NCBI GenBank assembly: GCA_028023455.1
Contig: JAQFVV010000946.1
Location: 88,939-152,938 of the forward strand
Length of the DNA: 64,000 bases
Direction of reading: 5' to 3'
Origin: Epiperipatus broadwayi
Lineage: Eukaryota; Onychophora; Udeonychophora; Euonychophora; Peripatidae
The stretch's first letter is position 1, and the number at the start of each line of letters is the position of its first letter. This document shows, piece after piece, positions 38,735-49,599 of the stretch. Both the position numbers and the translations under genes were made by a program. The notes beneath the pieces were generated by a model. It was given only the letters and a program-made list of their open reading frames with translations. It was not told where the DNA came from and made no database searches.

Positions 38735-41700
38735 GTAACACATTGTAACTTATGAAATAATATCAAGTGGGTGAGTACATTTAATCAAAATATTTCAAAG
38801 TAAATCCAACAATATTTCACCCACTTTTCATCTTTAGTTTTATATTAAGTGAATATCTAAGTGATTGGTAAGTGAATATGGAGTGAATATGGTCTATCAG
38901 GGTGCCACTAGGATTATCCGAATCTAGACAAAGTTATATTCTATACCTATTTCAAATGTTCCAGGTTTGAACCCATTTGGTACCTTATTTATACCAAAAA
39001 TATAGAATTTTTGAATTTAGGACCATATCACATTTGCACTAACATTAAGAAATACAAAAACATACTTATGATTAAGTTGTGCATTTAAAATTCATCAGAC
39101 AAAAAAACATTATAAATGCTTTTCAACATTTTCATCAGTTTTGCTAGCTCCTATCAAACACTATCATATTACAGTGGCAATTTACTCACCCTTGATTGAT
39201 ATGGATGATGGAATGGTGGTTATAATCTTATAATGACTCCCAAATAATAGCCAATTACAGTGAAAATCATTATTTATCTATGGCCATTAAACATTTACAT
39301 ACATCATTAATTTAAAACATGATGATGACAATGATGATGATACTTCCAGACACAGTTTTGGAACTAATGCCTAACATAAATTTAACTTTTATAAATTCAT
39401 AATTATTCACCTAAGTTTAGTATATCTAAATCAGAACCCAACCATTAATGCTTAAAATGCATGACTCGTCTAAAAACGAGAAGATTTGACGTCACTCTAA
39501 ATCGGCTACTTTTTATCGCACGTATACATATGATATGTCATTCGAAAGAAAATCAAAAGTTCTGTAAGATGGTGCCCTCTTCAGAGTTATTTTACAAGTA
39601 AAAAATCAATAAAAATGACCATATATGTCAAACAAAACCAAAGCACCGCCTCCTCACCAACTTTTCTTGAATCTTATTGGCTGTCCCACTTCTGTCAGAA
39701 AGGGAAATGGCTGCCAAAAAGTAAAAAGTTACATTCGTTTTGATTTTTATTACGAAAATGATAAACGAATGTTTACAACATTTTAAACAATATTTGAATT
39801 GAATTACAAATTATTATTGATAAAATAATACTAAAAATCAAATTATTTTAGAAAAATAGTTAAGATATTACCAAGAATTATTTATTTATTGCTACATATT
39901 GATCGTAACGTTAAAGTGAAAAAAAAAGATTGCGTCAGCAATCTTTTTGGGTTGGTTGAATAGCGGTTACTTTTATTTCACCGCAATTGAATATTTTTTA
40001 AATTATAAATCAAATTTTATTTTTGAAAAGACTTTCGTTTGCTTTCGTAATCTGAGAATTCAGTAATATACTTTTTACAAATGAAACTAACGTATTTATA
40101 TTATTAAAAGTGATCTATTTTAACAATAGATTTTGTTAAAGTTGTGAGTTGGCCAATTACAAGTTTTGATTTTTAACTCATTCGGCCAATTAAATAATAA
40201 TCGTTGAAAGGGTTAATATTCAACAGTGATGATGAGTGATTGTAATTAATAAAGCAACAATACTCTTAATAAAAATATACACCTCTTTTAATAAAAAAAA
40301 TCAGCATTTATTACTGGACTACTAAAATATACATACTATTTCAAGATATAAATGAAAATTTATATGACCAACAATTATGAGTCATTTACATTGAAATTAT
40401 AATATTAACATTGAATTCTTCCTGCTTTCCCTGTAATGACAGTATCCAATGTTTCTATCATAGTAGAATGTTATGCATCAATTTGGATAGTGAATAACTA
40501 AAAATTTATATCCAAACAAAAAATATTTCAATAAAAAAACCCTCTTTGTGTACACATACTTTTATAACCTTATAAATCCAAACTTAACATATAAAGTAAA
40601 ATGATTAATTAGAAAAACATTAGTTAGATTGAGAAGTAAATGATTTACAGAAACCAGTTTTGAATTACTTATCTCCCCCTTCTAAGCTATTCAGGTCACT
40701 AATCATTATTTTAAAAAGAAACTCTAATTTTACCAATACTACATTTTATAACTTTCAACATTTATATGCTACATTTATTAAGTGGATATTTATTATATTA
40801 TTGTGTATGTGTTAATCCTCATTATAAATAAAATGTAAATAAAAATAATAATAACAAAAAAACCTTTTGACATATTAACAACATATTTCATAAATTTAAA
40901 TCAATATACAATAAAGCACATCATAAAATAAAACACATCAATAAGTGGATGTCTATAATGATTTTAGAATACTAAAAATCATCCATAAAGCTTATAGCTA
41001 TTATTACTCAAATTCTTGGTTTTACTCAATTTTGGGCTTTAAATTCAAAGATAAGAAGAGATAAAAAATTTGTTATTAAAAAATTTGCTAATAGTCCCTG
41101 ATATCATAAAAAGGAAAATATATAATTAAAATTCATATTACCAGTCCTTCTTTTCTTCTTCTTGAGGTTTCCAAGAGTTCAAATTCAGCTAGGAGAATGT
41201 CTATAAATTTTGCAGCAAACACATACACCCATCTGTACCATGTGTATATTATCAATTTCTGCAGTTTACTGAAACAGTCTTTTTCTTTTCTTGACTTGAG
41301 GCTTATAATTCTTTTACAGCAATGATGATAATAAAGTTACTTGCTTCTGTGGAAACCATTTGGCACTGGAATTGTTTCTTCTTTTCCTGTTCAGCATAAT
41401 GGCTTTAATAGATTAAGGATATCTGTCATTTTCATATTTATAAATTTTGCTGGGGTTTAAATTCAATCACTGGCATAACTAAACTAACATGGTTTAATAC
41501 TTTTCAGTAGATTATTTATTTTCATTTAGCTTTCAAATGCAGGTAAATCATTTCTTCTATTTAAAACATAGATAAGCAGTCAGTCACTTCTCTCTTATTT
41601 TTATCAATCAGTCACAAGATGTGGAATACTTTTGATTCAGACATTTTCAGATGTACATTGGTTAAATGGATGGTCAGATGAAACATATGTGTACATAGCC

Positions 41701-42742
41701 TGTCATCATACTATATGCTTTCCAAACAAAATTATTTATAAAAATCACTACAATTCAGTAGATTTCTGTTCACAATTCAACTTGTTCTCATTTTCACAGT
41801 TTCAATATTTAATATCTCCTCCTCTTAAGTGATTTCCAGCCTATTTATATCACTGAGTCTGTTAAAGATTACTCAGATAGAAATCTGATTTTTATTAGTT
41901 AAATGATTTGATTAAAACTGATCATCTGCTTCAAATTTACAGTCAGTAAAAATAAAATCCAGACTAATAACTTTTTATTGACAATCAGCTGATCTGGAAA
42001 ATCCATTACCATAATGTTTTTTACACCTTGATCCTAAATATAGTTTTATAAATCTTAACTACCCCTTTCTCTAATTATCTCTGATTTACAGACTTTCAGC
42101 TGTAAAGGTTAGCTCAAATTTTAACCTTGTTGGTTTAATTAGCATATAAGATAACTCTTTACAATAATGTAGCTCTTCACAAAAAACCATAAAACAATTT
42201 TAACAGAATTTTTTTCTTAACATATATGTAACTGTAAATCAATTTATGGGATGTACACACACACAATCTGTCACCCAGAAAACTTGCCTATCAAAACAAT
42301 CTGAATGTTTTCTACAAACTATAGTTTAATATTCAAAATTAAATTATTAGACTTCTTAAAATTAAATTACCATTATAGGAAGAATAGAAATAGAAATAGA
42401 ATTTAGCAAGTATAGATTAATTTTGAAGAAAAAAGTTAATAATCAAAAATATAAAAGAAACTAAATAGTTTGTGTCCACAGACAACTGCCTGTATGTGTT
42501 ATAAGCTTAACTTTTAAAACAATTATGAAATAATTCAAGGTATGTACTATTCTTTTTGGGGTTTTGTTAATACACACAAACAAAGAGCATAAACACTTCT
42601 TCCACTCTCTTTCTGTCTTAGGATTTTGGGACTTCCTATATAAAATGTGATGATGATTTTTTTCTGTATTTCATATTATGCACATTACTACAAATTTAAG
42701 CCATAAGTTAAATTAAAATGGGCACAATATATATATATATAT
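38735..42742. repeat. Paralogous segment A, copy 1
   Basis: This aligns along its length with 48978-52185. Both start CATCAAGTGGGTGAGTACATT-like (copy 1 has ATCAAGTGGGTGAGTACAT). They share CTAGACAAAGTTATATT, CAGTGATGATGA and the segment TCCAGTGCCAAATGG-type (41350 and 50750, reverse strand), and end in an AT run. Copy 1 is longer because of a 764-bp insertion. The minus-strand open frame 50667-50858 of copy 2 (TRKRRKSSSAKWFPLKQ) has a decayed partner here at about 41290-41460. The nature of the parent element is unknown. Confidence 0.75.
39449..40212. mobile_element. 764-bp insertion with TTAA target duplication
   Basis: The paralogue has a single TTAATATTC at about 49711, whereas this copy has TTAA at 39445-39448 and again at 40213-40216. 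The right edge ends GAAAGGG before TTAA, as piggyBac-type ends do; the left edge (TGCTTAAAATGC) does not match it well. Inside is a perfect 11-bp hairpin (AAAAAGATTGC at 39923-39933 with GCAATCTTTTT at 39938-39948). There is no transposase, so it is a non-autonomous piggyBac-like element or similar. Confidence 0.6.
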
Positions 42743-42890
42743 GAAAAATAAAAACAAGTTAGTCACGTAACCTGCTATCACTTGTTATTTATGATCAATA
42801 GATGGCGTCTTTACCAAAACCGCCGAAACAAGTGTAAAATATTTTTACATAAATGCAAAAGGAGTCAGAATTAACTACTTCTTTCATTTT

Positions 42891-42950
42891 GCTCACCTCC
42901 AGATCAGCTGATTTCAAGCTGGTTTGCTTTCGTCAGTGGAAGGATAGAGC
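42891..42950 (-). ncRNA. Type I hammerhead ribozyme, family 4 unit 1
   Basis: Minus strand: outer stem I GCTC/GAGC, inner stem I CTTCCA/TGGAGG. Core CTGACGA (42936 to 42930), N7=C. Stem II AAGC-AAACCA-GCTT. GAAA. Stem III ATC-AGCT-GAT. Cleavage is expected after C (42902). The usual G-C pair next to the core in stem II is A-U here. Confidence 0.88.
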
Positions 42951-43028
42951 TATAGAAACTAGGTCTAAAGACTGACTCTCAAGCGTTTATGCAAAACGTT
43001 TATATCAGTTTGCAAGCGTGAATTTTTC

Positions 43029-43135
43029 AGACTGGTAAAGTCTTCAAACTCAGCCTAGCATGTAGATATCTATATGGGTCTGATCTCAGTTCAGTTTCAC
43101 CACATAGTCAAAGTCTCTGCAATATATATCATTGC
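43029..43135 (-). ncRNA. Conserved three-hairpin module, family 4 unit 1
   Basis: H3 pairs AGACT (43029-43033) with AGTCT (43039-43043). H2 pairs CTATATGG (43070-43077) with CCACATAG (43100-43107). H1 pairs GCAAT (43119-43123) with ATTGC (43131-43135). In H3 the last pair is T-A where families 1, 3 and 5 have A-T, a compensating change. Confidence 0.72.
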
Positions 43136-43309
43136 AAAGAAAACTTTAAAGGTACATTTATGAAAAATAAAAACAAGTTAGTCACGTAACCTGCTATCAC
43201 TTGTTATTTATGATCAATAGATGGCGTCTTTACCAAAACACTCGAAACAAGTGTAAAATATTTTTACATAAACGCAAAAGGAGTCAGAATTAACTACCTC
43301 TTTCATTTT

Positions 43310-43369
43310 GCTCACCTCCAGATCAGCTGATTTCAAGCTGGTTTGCTTTCGTCAGTGGAAGGATAGAGC
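43310..43369 (-). ncRNA. Type I hammerhead ribozyme, family 4 unit 2
   Basis: Identical in core and stems to unit 1. The cleavage point is between 43321 (C on the minus strand) and 43320. Confidence 0.88.
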
Positions 43370-43879
43370 TATAGAAACTAGGTCTAAAGACTGACTCTCA
43401 AGCGTTTATGCAAAACGTTTATATCAGTTTGCAAGCGTGAATTTTTCAGACTGGTAAAGTCTTCAAACTCAGCCTAGCAAGCTAGATATCTATATGGGTC
43501 TGATCTCAGTTCAGTTTCACCACATAGACAAAGTCTCTGCAATATATATCATTGCAAGAAAACTTTAAAGGTACATTTATGAAAAATAAAAACAAGTTAG
43601 TCACGTAACCTGCTATCATAAATAACAAGTGATAGCAGGTTACGTGACTAACTTTGTTTTTATTTTTCATAAATGTACCTTTAAAGTTTTCTTGCAATGA
43701 TATATATTGCAGAGACTTTGACTATGTGGTGAAACTGAACTGAGATCAGACCCATATAGATATCTAGCTTGCTAGGCTGAGTTTGAAGACTTTACCAGTC
43801 TGAAAAATTCACGCTTGCAAACTGATATAAACGTTTTGCATAAACGCTTGAGAGTCAGTCTTTAGACCTAGTTTCTATA

Positions 43880-43939
43880 GCTCTATCCTTCCACTGACGA
43901 AAGCAAACCAGCTTGAAATCAGCTGATCTGGAGGTGAGC
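43880..43939 (+). ncRNA. Type I hammerhead ribozyme, family 4 unit 3 (inverted)
   Basis: Plus-strand copy: CTTCCA 43888-43893, CTGACGA 43894-43900, TGGAGG 43929-43934, outer GCTC/GAGC. Cleavage is expected after C43928. Confidence 0.88.
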
Positions 43940-44295
43940 AAAATGAAAGAGGTAGTTAATTCTGACTCCTTTTGCGTTTATGTAAAAATATTTTAACTTG
44001 TTTCGGCGGTTTTGGTAAAGATGCCATCTATTGATCATAAATAACAAGTGATAGCAGGTTACGTGACTAACTTGTTTTTATTTTTCATAAATGTACCTTT
44101 AAAGTTTTCTTGCAATGATATATATTGCAGAGACTTTGACTATGTGGTGAAACTGAACTGAGATCACCCATATAGATATCTAGCTTGCTAGGCTGAGTTT
44201 GAAGACTTTACCAGTCTGAAAAATTCACGCTTGCAAACTGATATAAATGTTTTGCATAAACGCTTGAGAGTCAGTCTTTAGACCTAGTTTCTATA

Positions 44296-44355
44296 GCTCT
44301 ATCCTTCCACTGACGAAAGCAAATCAGCTTGAAATCAGCTGATCTGGAGGTGAGC
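44296..44355 (+). ncRNA. Type I hammerhead ribozyme, family 4 unit 4 (inverted)
   Basis: Same structure as unit 3. The stem II loop is AAATCA instead of AAACCA, a loop change that leaves pairing intact. Cleavage is expected after C44344. Confidence 0.88.
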
Positions 44356-44455
44356 AAAATGAAAGAGGTAGTTAATTCTGACTCCTTTTGCGTTTATGTA
44401 AAAATATTTTACACTTGTTTCGGCGGTTTTGGTAAAGACGCCATCTATTGATCAT

Positions 44456-44596
44456 ATATATATATATAACATCTAATACTGATGTGCAGTAAATTGTAAA
44501 AAATTCAAAAACATCATTTATTAATATATAGTAAATGAAATTAAAGGTGATATATTAAAAGCCTCATGCTCTCATTTCTAACTGCTTAAGTTTGGC

Positions 44597-44631
<35 letters not shown>

Positions 44632-46904
44632 ATGTGATGATCGCACATACTGCGGTCACACATATATATATATTAAACATTCAAAGAATATTAAAGATCA
44701 TGTTTGAAAGAAAAAAAAATAAAAAAGAAAAAAAAGCGAGCTTAGGAAAATTTACAGAACAAAGAAATGTTTCAACTAATTAAAAAGGAGAGGGAATTAG
44801 AATCAAAAAGATTCTTATCTTTTACCCTCCAAAGTGCAGGTTTTAGTGAAATTAAAATATAAAATTAGAGATATTGGAAGGGTATGTTAAAAAATAAAGC
44901 GATAAAGAAATATAAATAAAATGCAAGTTAAAATCCGATTTTGAAAGAAAGTAAAGTTTAAAAAACCTTAAATAGCGTGCAAAACATAGAAAGTTAAACA
45001 TGATCAAAAGATAAGGATCTGGGTTTTAAAGTACACATTTGATGATAAACGAAATGCATGTATGGAGTGTATTTGAAGCAGGATATAGACAGCAATAATA
45101 AATGCTTATCCAAAATTAAATAAAAAAAAAAGAAAAACATGTATTAAAATCTGTTTAATTAAAATTAAGAATATTGAAATAAATAAATGTACAATAGTGC
45201 TACGAGATTGTGTAAAACAAATTTACATATGGCCAAAGGCATAGTAAGAAAGGTGTGAATGAAAGTGAAAACAAAGGATTAGGAAGGACAAAGGCTGGTG
45301 GAATTTTTTTAATTAAAAAAAAGTTTTGAGTTGAGGGATTAGAGCTAGAGACTTCATGTTGAGAGGGTGGTAAAACACAGCTCCGATAATCAACTGCTAT
45401 AGTTAACAAATATGACTTTTAACATCGGTGCCTCATCTAGAATGGCTGGCTAAGGCCATCGTGATCACTGGTCGATCTGGACTTACTGTACTAATGGTTC
45501 TTGGCAAGATGTAATAACTGCCGTCATAGCACCTGCTGGTGGATTCATTTAGTTGCCTTGTCCTCAATGCCTTGTCCTTTATGCCTCGTCCTTGATGCCT
45601 TAAACACTGAGAAGCTACACACAACCAAATTTAACCTACAAGCGACCGTCCCTCCTAAAGTGGAGAAATCCATGTGGCGGTCGGCAACACATCGGATAAA
45701 TTCAGAGACTAAAACCTAGGTAAAGATACATACTATGTTTTATATATTTCTATGTGCACATTGTTTACTTAGACAATGGCTACATGCCTTTTGTGAATGA
45801 TAAAGACATTCTTGAATTTTTTGATAAATACCCAGAATGACGATTGATAAATGTACCATCATTTATAAGAGTTTTTTTTTTGTGTTCTTGTCTTGTAGCA
45901 CTATAGATCATAATCTGTTTTTTTATTTAATGTTAAAGTGTTTTTTTTTATATATCACTTTTATGATTAATTTATTCTATTAAATCTATTATTTTATTTA
46001 AACCTGTCTGGTCTCGTTCTTCGTCACTACAAAAGGGTAGTCTAGTCTTAGGGTGGGAAAACTATTATTCATTTTTTTTGATTATTGAATTAACACGTGG
46101 AAGTTGGTGGTGCAGTATTTGTTCCCGTTAAATTTATAAATCATCCAAGCGCTGTAACTCTGTTAAATCTTACAGCAGTCGAGAGACGGTTGGCTGGGAA
46201 AAATAATCTGGTGCTATATCCGTATAGCATACAGATTCGGTCAAATACGGATATAGACTCGTGTATGTCCATATGTTCTCTCTGCTTGAGGTAACGGAAA
46301 GTGGACAATCTTGAATCATTAGAATTCCCCATTATGCACTCATAAAAGGGAAGTTTGAGCCTTCGATCGTCCCGTGTCCATTACAATATATATATATATA
46401 TATATATATGCATTTAGGTAAAAAAGTTAAGGTGGATTCATCTTACTTTTTCAAAGTTTTTATCTTGGGTTTAAAAAATAAGAGTATTGCTCAAACATTA
46501 TAAATTCAAACAGTCCATGTATAAGAGGGTGATTTTCTAATAACTCGAATAAATATAATATATGCATATTTATTAATTTTAAACATTATTTTCATTATTT
46601 TAAATCTCCATCATTTGTTTTTACTTTCAATTTTAAGAGTATTTTAAAGAGGCTTAATCCATGTAACTATTGTTATTTTATTTCTTAATAAAAAAAAAAG
46701 TTATGTGGAAGAATAACATAGAATTTTGCAATTTCAGAAATGTTCCAGAATAATGGGTGATATATACCACAAAAATAAGCATTTACCATAATATAGGATA
46801 CAATATAAATATGGGAAAAAATATGTAAATATTTAGTGTCTACTATTTAGATTTTATCATGCATGCCAGAAGTTGAGTATTTGATGATGATGATGATGAT
46901 GATG

Positions 46905-46971
<67 letters not shown>

Positions 46972-47700
46972 TACCTTTTTGTTTTAAAGTAAAAAAAAAC
47001 TTTAGAATTTAAAATAATAATGTAAGCTTTAAAGTATAATAAGTAAAACAGAAAATTTGATAAAATTATAAAGAAAATATTATCACCCATTTATTTTTTC
47101 TAATGCTCACTAATATTAATGGGTAATTAAGCTTGTCACCATTTTCGTGTTAACAATTGTTAAGTACAAATAAATCTTACAGTGTATGCAATGTTTGACG
47201 ATTAAGTAAATAATTTAATTCTGCAAAAACAAATTCTGTTTTTCACATTGATATTTATTTTGTTTTCAAGCGGTCTGGATTAATTTTATATTTTGATAAT
47301 TATTAATAAATATAACTTATTAAAATTAAGAACTGAGATATTCTGTAATTTATTTTAGACAATTTAAAGTTTATTGTTGCCTCATATAAAAATTATATAT
47401 CACTTGATAATTCAACTGAGAAAAGCTTCACAGGATTTTATTTTCCTATTATATCATTATTCTGTTTTTTCCCATTTCATAATTTATTTATGTATTCAAT
47501 ATAATAGAAGTATTATTCAATTTGCACAACATGATAATATAGGTTGAGGTAGATTATTCATGTGATGGCCACAATAACAAACTTAAATGAGACATATAGA
47601 ATTACAAGATATGCAACGTTGAAAAAATTACAAAGTGTTATTGTAGTGGGAATGACGTTGATGATAATATAAGTATTAAAATTCCAAACCCTTGGTATTT
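44456..47700. other. Gene-free stretch with microsatellites and unassigned patches
   Basis: CT/AT microsatellites lie near 44600-44630. A 14-bp tandem repeat of TGCCTTGTCC-type words lies at 45554-45602. A less AT-rich patch at 45400-46380 could be an LTR or decayed element (ends CTCGTTCTTCGTCACTACA near 46032) but is unassigned. A perfect 12-bp inverted repeat (CTATATCCGTAT 46214-46225, ATACGGATATAG 46245-46256) lies inside a 63-codon minus frame (46141-46332) with no known motif. Confidence 0.4.
46883..46972 (+). repeat. (GAT)n(AAT)n triplet microsatellite
   Basis: GAT units (46883-46905), then about 22 AAT/TAA units with one AGT interruption. The poly-tyrosine minus frame over it is an artefact. 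Confidence 0.95.
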
Positions 47701-47716
47701 ATAAGTAAAATTTAAT

Positions 47717-47791
47717 GATTATTTTTTTTAGATATCAAGTTTTTATTTATATGATATTGAATTTTAATTATTTTTTAGATATCAAGTTTTA
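47717..47791 (+). repeat. Duplicated splice acceptor at the carboxypeptidase exon
   Basis: TTTTTTAGATATCAAGTTTT occurs twice, with AG at 47730-47731 and 47777-47778. This is a 47-bp-spaced tandem copy of the acceptor and the first exon bases. Use of the upstream AG would add 47 nt and change frame, so the second site is taken as the real one. Confidence 0.7.
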
Positions 47792-47860
47792 AGAATAATG
47801 CCAAAAAATTTGAACCAGATTAAAATTTTAAAAGACTTGGAATCTGAACTATATTCTCAA
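47779..47860 (+). CDS. Internal exon of an M14 carboxypeptidase (propeptide part)
   Basis: An 82-bp exon bounded by a polypyrimidine tract and AG (47777-47778), and a donor GTGAGT (47861-47866). One base completes an upstream codon, then 27 open codons follow. They begin YQVLRIMPKN and contain ILKDLESEL. This is the pattern of the activation peptide of pancreatic-type carboxypeptidases A/B (yxVLRvxPxxxxQxxxLxxLE). In known A/B genes an exon ends at about this point of the propeptide, before the LDFW segment; the phase-0 end fits. The zymogen would be a secreted metallopeptidase whose propeptide blocks the active site. The signal-peptide exon and catalytic exons were not found in the window, so introns are long. 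The other two frames contain stops or are uninformative. Confidence 0.72.
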
Positions 47861-47866
47861 GTGAGT

Positions 47867-48977
47867 ACTTCAATCAAAATTTAATAATGACACACATATA
47901 TAATATACAGCAGTAATTTGCTGCATATTTAGCTAAAGATAATATTAAAATTTATTAGATTTTTACATAAATGACGATCTCTGAATAAAAAAAATCCACA
48001 AAGGCATTGGACTACACTGCATGTTGAGAAAATCATTTCAGCTATCAGGTCATCTATTATTATATGGAAATAAGCAATATTTTATTCATATACAGCAAAC
48101 ATTAATTACCTTACCTGAAAGTATGAAAGATTTTATTCGCATGTTAAAGGAAATGTGAAATCTATTAAGAACAATACATACAAACTCATTCTGAATAACT
48201 AGGAATTTAATTTATTCCATTTTTTATTAAGCTTACCGGAAATTTACATGTAAAAGTTGACGTTAAATGTTTTTTTTTATTTGAATGTGTGAAACATATA
48301 AATACATTACACACACACATACATATATATATGACTTAATAAATAATTAGTAAAAAATATTCATACATCTTTAAATGGCTAAATATTAAATTATTAGTCA
48401 TTAAAGGTTATATAAGTATTGATTATAAAAAAGTATTGACATAAGACTGTAGTATGTAATTTCAGAAATTTGTCAGTAATTAGCATTTACATAACATATA
48501 ATAATTTTTAATTTTATAATTCATGTGGACTATGTAATATATTTTAAGTTCAATAGGTATTTATTACAATATAACTGTAATAGATTACTTTATGAGTATA
48601 ACTACAAATGTTCGTTTATAAATATCAAAATTGTTTAACGTTTAACTTTTTCTCATATATATTGTAACTAAATAAAATATAAAAAGATCAAAATATTACT
48701 ACTACAGCACAACCTGAGTCAAAAGGCATTGTATCTGAATAAAAGATTCATTATCAATCGAAATATTGATGGCTTAATTCATCAATTTCTACTTAAAATT
48801 TTAAAATATATCATAATATCAATAATTAGAAACTTATGCTTGATACAATAATCCTCAGGCAATAATGCTCGGAAACTAATCATTTCAGTTATCTGGTATA
48901 TAGCCTATTTTAAACCCTGGTTAGACAGCCCTTGTATCCTCAATAAACAGGTAAGAACACAGAGTAAATAAACTCTT
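47867..48977. other. Presumed intron sequence
   Basis: No further carboxypeptidase exon is visible. A short open segment with TTTCAG before 48889 and GTAAGA after 48950 has exon-like borders but no recognisable protein. Confidence 0.4.
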
Positions 48978-49564
48978 AAGACATTATAACTTATGATATG
49001 CACATCAAGTGGGTGAGTACATTGTTAACCCAATAAAAATCTTTTCTCAATAAATCCAACAGTAAATTTTACTCACTCTTATCTCTTGGTTTGATATCAA
49101 GTGCATATCTAAGTGATTTAACAAGTGAATATATGCTATCAGGGCGCCACTAGGCTATCTTAACCTAGACAAAGTTATATTTTATAACCTTTTCACATGT
49201 ACTGGGTTTGAACCCCTTTTGGTACTTTATTTCTAAAAAAATGGAGGATTTTGATTTTAGACCCATATCACCGTATGCACTAACATTTAGATAAACACAA
49301 AACATCCTTAAACTAAAGTGGTGTATAAAATTCATCAGACAGAAATCATCTCCTAGATCCTAATATAATAAATGCATTTCAATATCTTTATAAGTTTTAC
49401 TAGCTCATATTATACTATTACTTTAGGATGACAATTCACTCATCCCTGCATGATGTAGATGATGGAATAGTGGTTATTATAATGATTCACAAATGTCAAC
49501 TAAATACCATGAAATAAACATTTATTTATGGCCTTTAAACATTTATCTAGCTCATTAATTAAAC

Positions 49565-49599
<35 letters not shown>

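Larger units (their letters stand above)
42743..44455. repeat. Retrozyme-like array, family 4 (two units facing two inverted units)
   Basis: Units 1 and 2 repeat at 419 bp with the ribozyme on the minus strand. Units 3 and 4 (416 bp) are their reverse complements. The symmetry point is near 43612, inside a perfect hairpin (GTTAGTCACGTAACC... facing its complement). The whole forms a foldback with arms of about 850 bp. It is inserted in an AT run (42727-42742 on the left, ATATAT after 44455). All four ribozymes keep the core. The units are clear relatives of family 5. Confidence 0.88.

Noticed and set aside
46857-47090. Poly-tyrosine and poly-histidine frame
   Set aside because: Reads the AAT/GAT triplet run; not a gene.
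48889-48950. Possible second exon after the carboxypeptidase exon
   Set aside because: Borders look like TTTCAG and GTAAGA, but the 20 open codons do not resemble the next carboxypeptidase segment.
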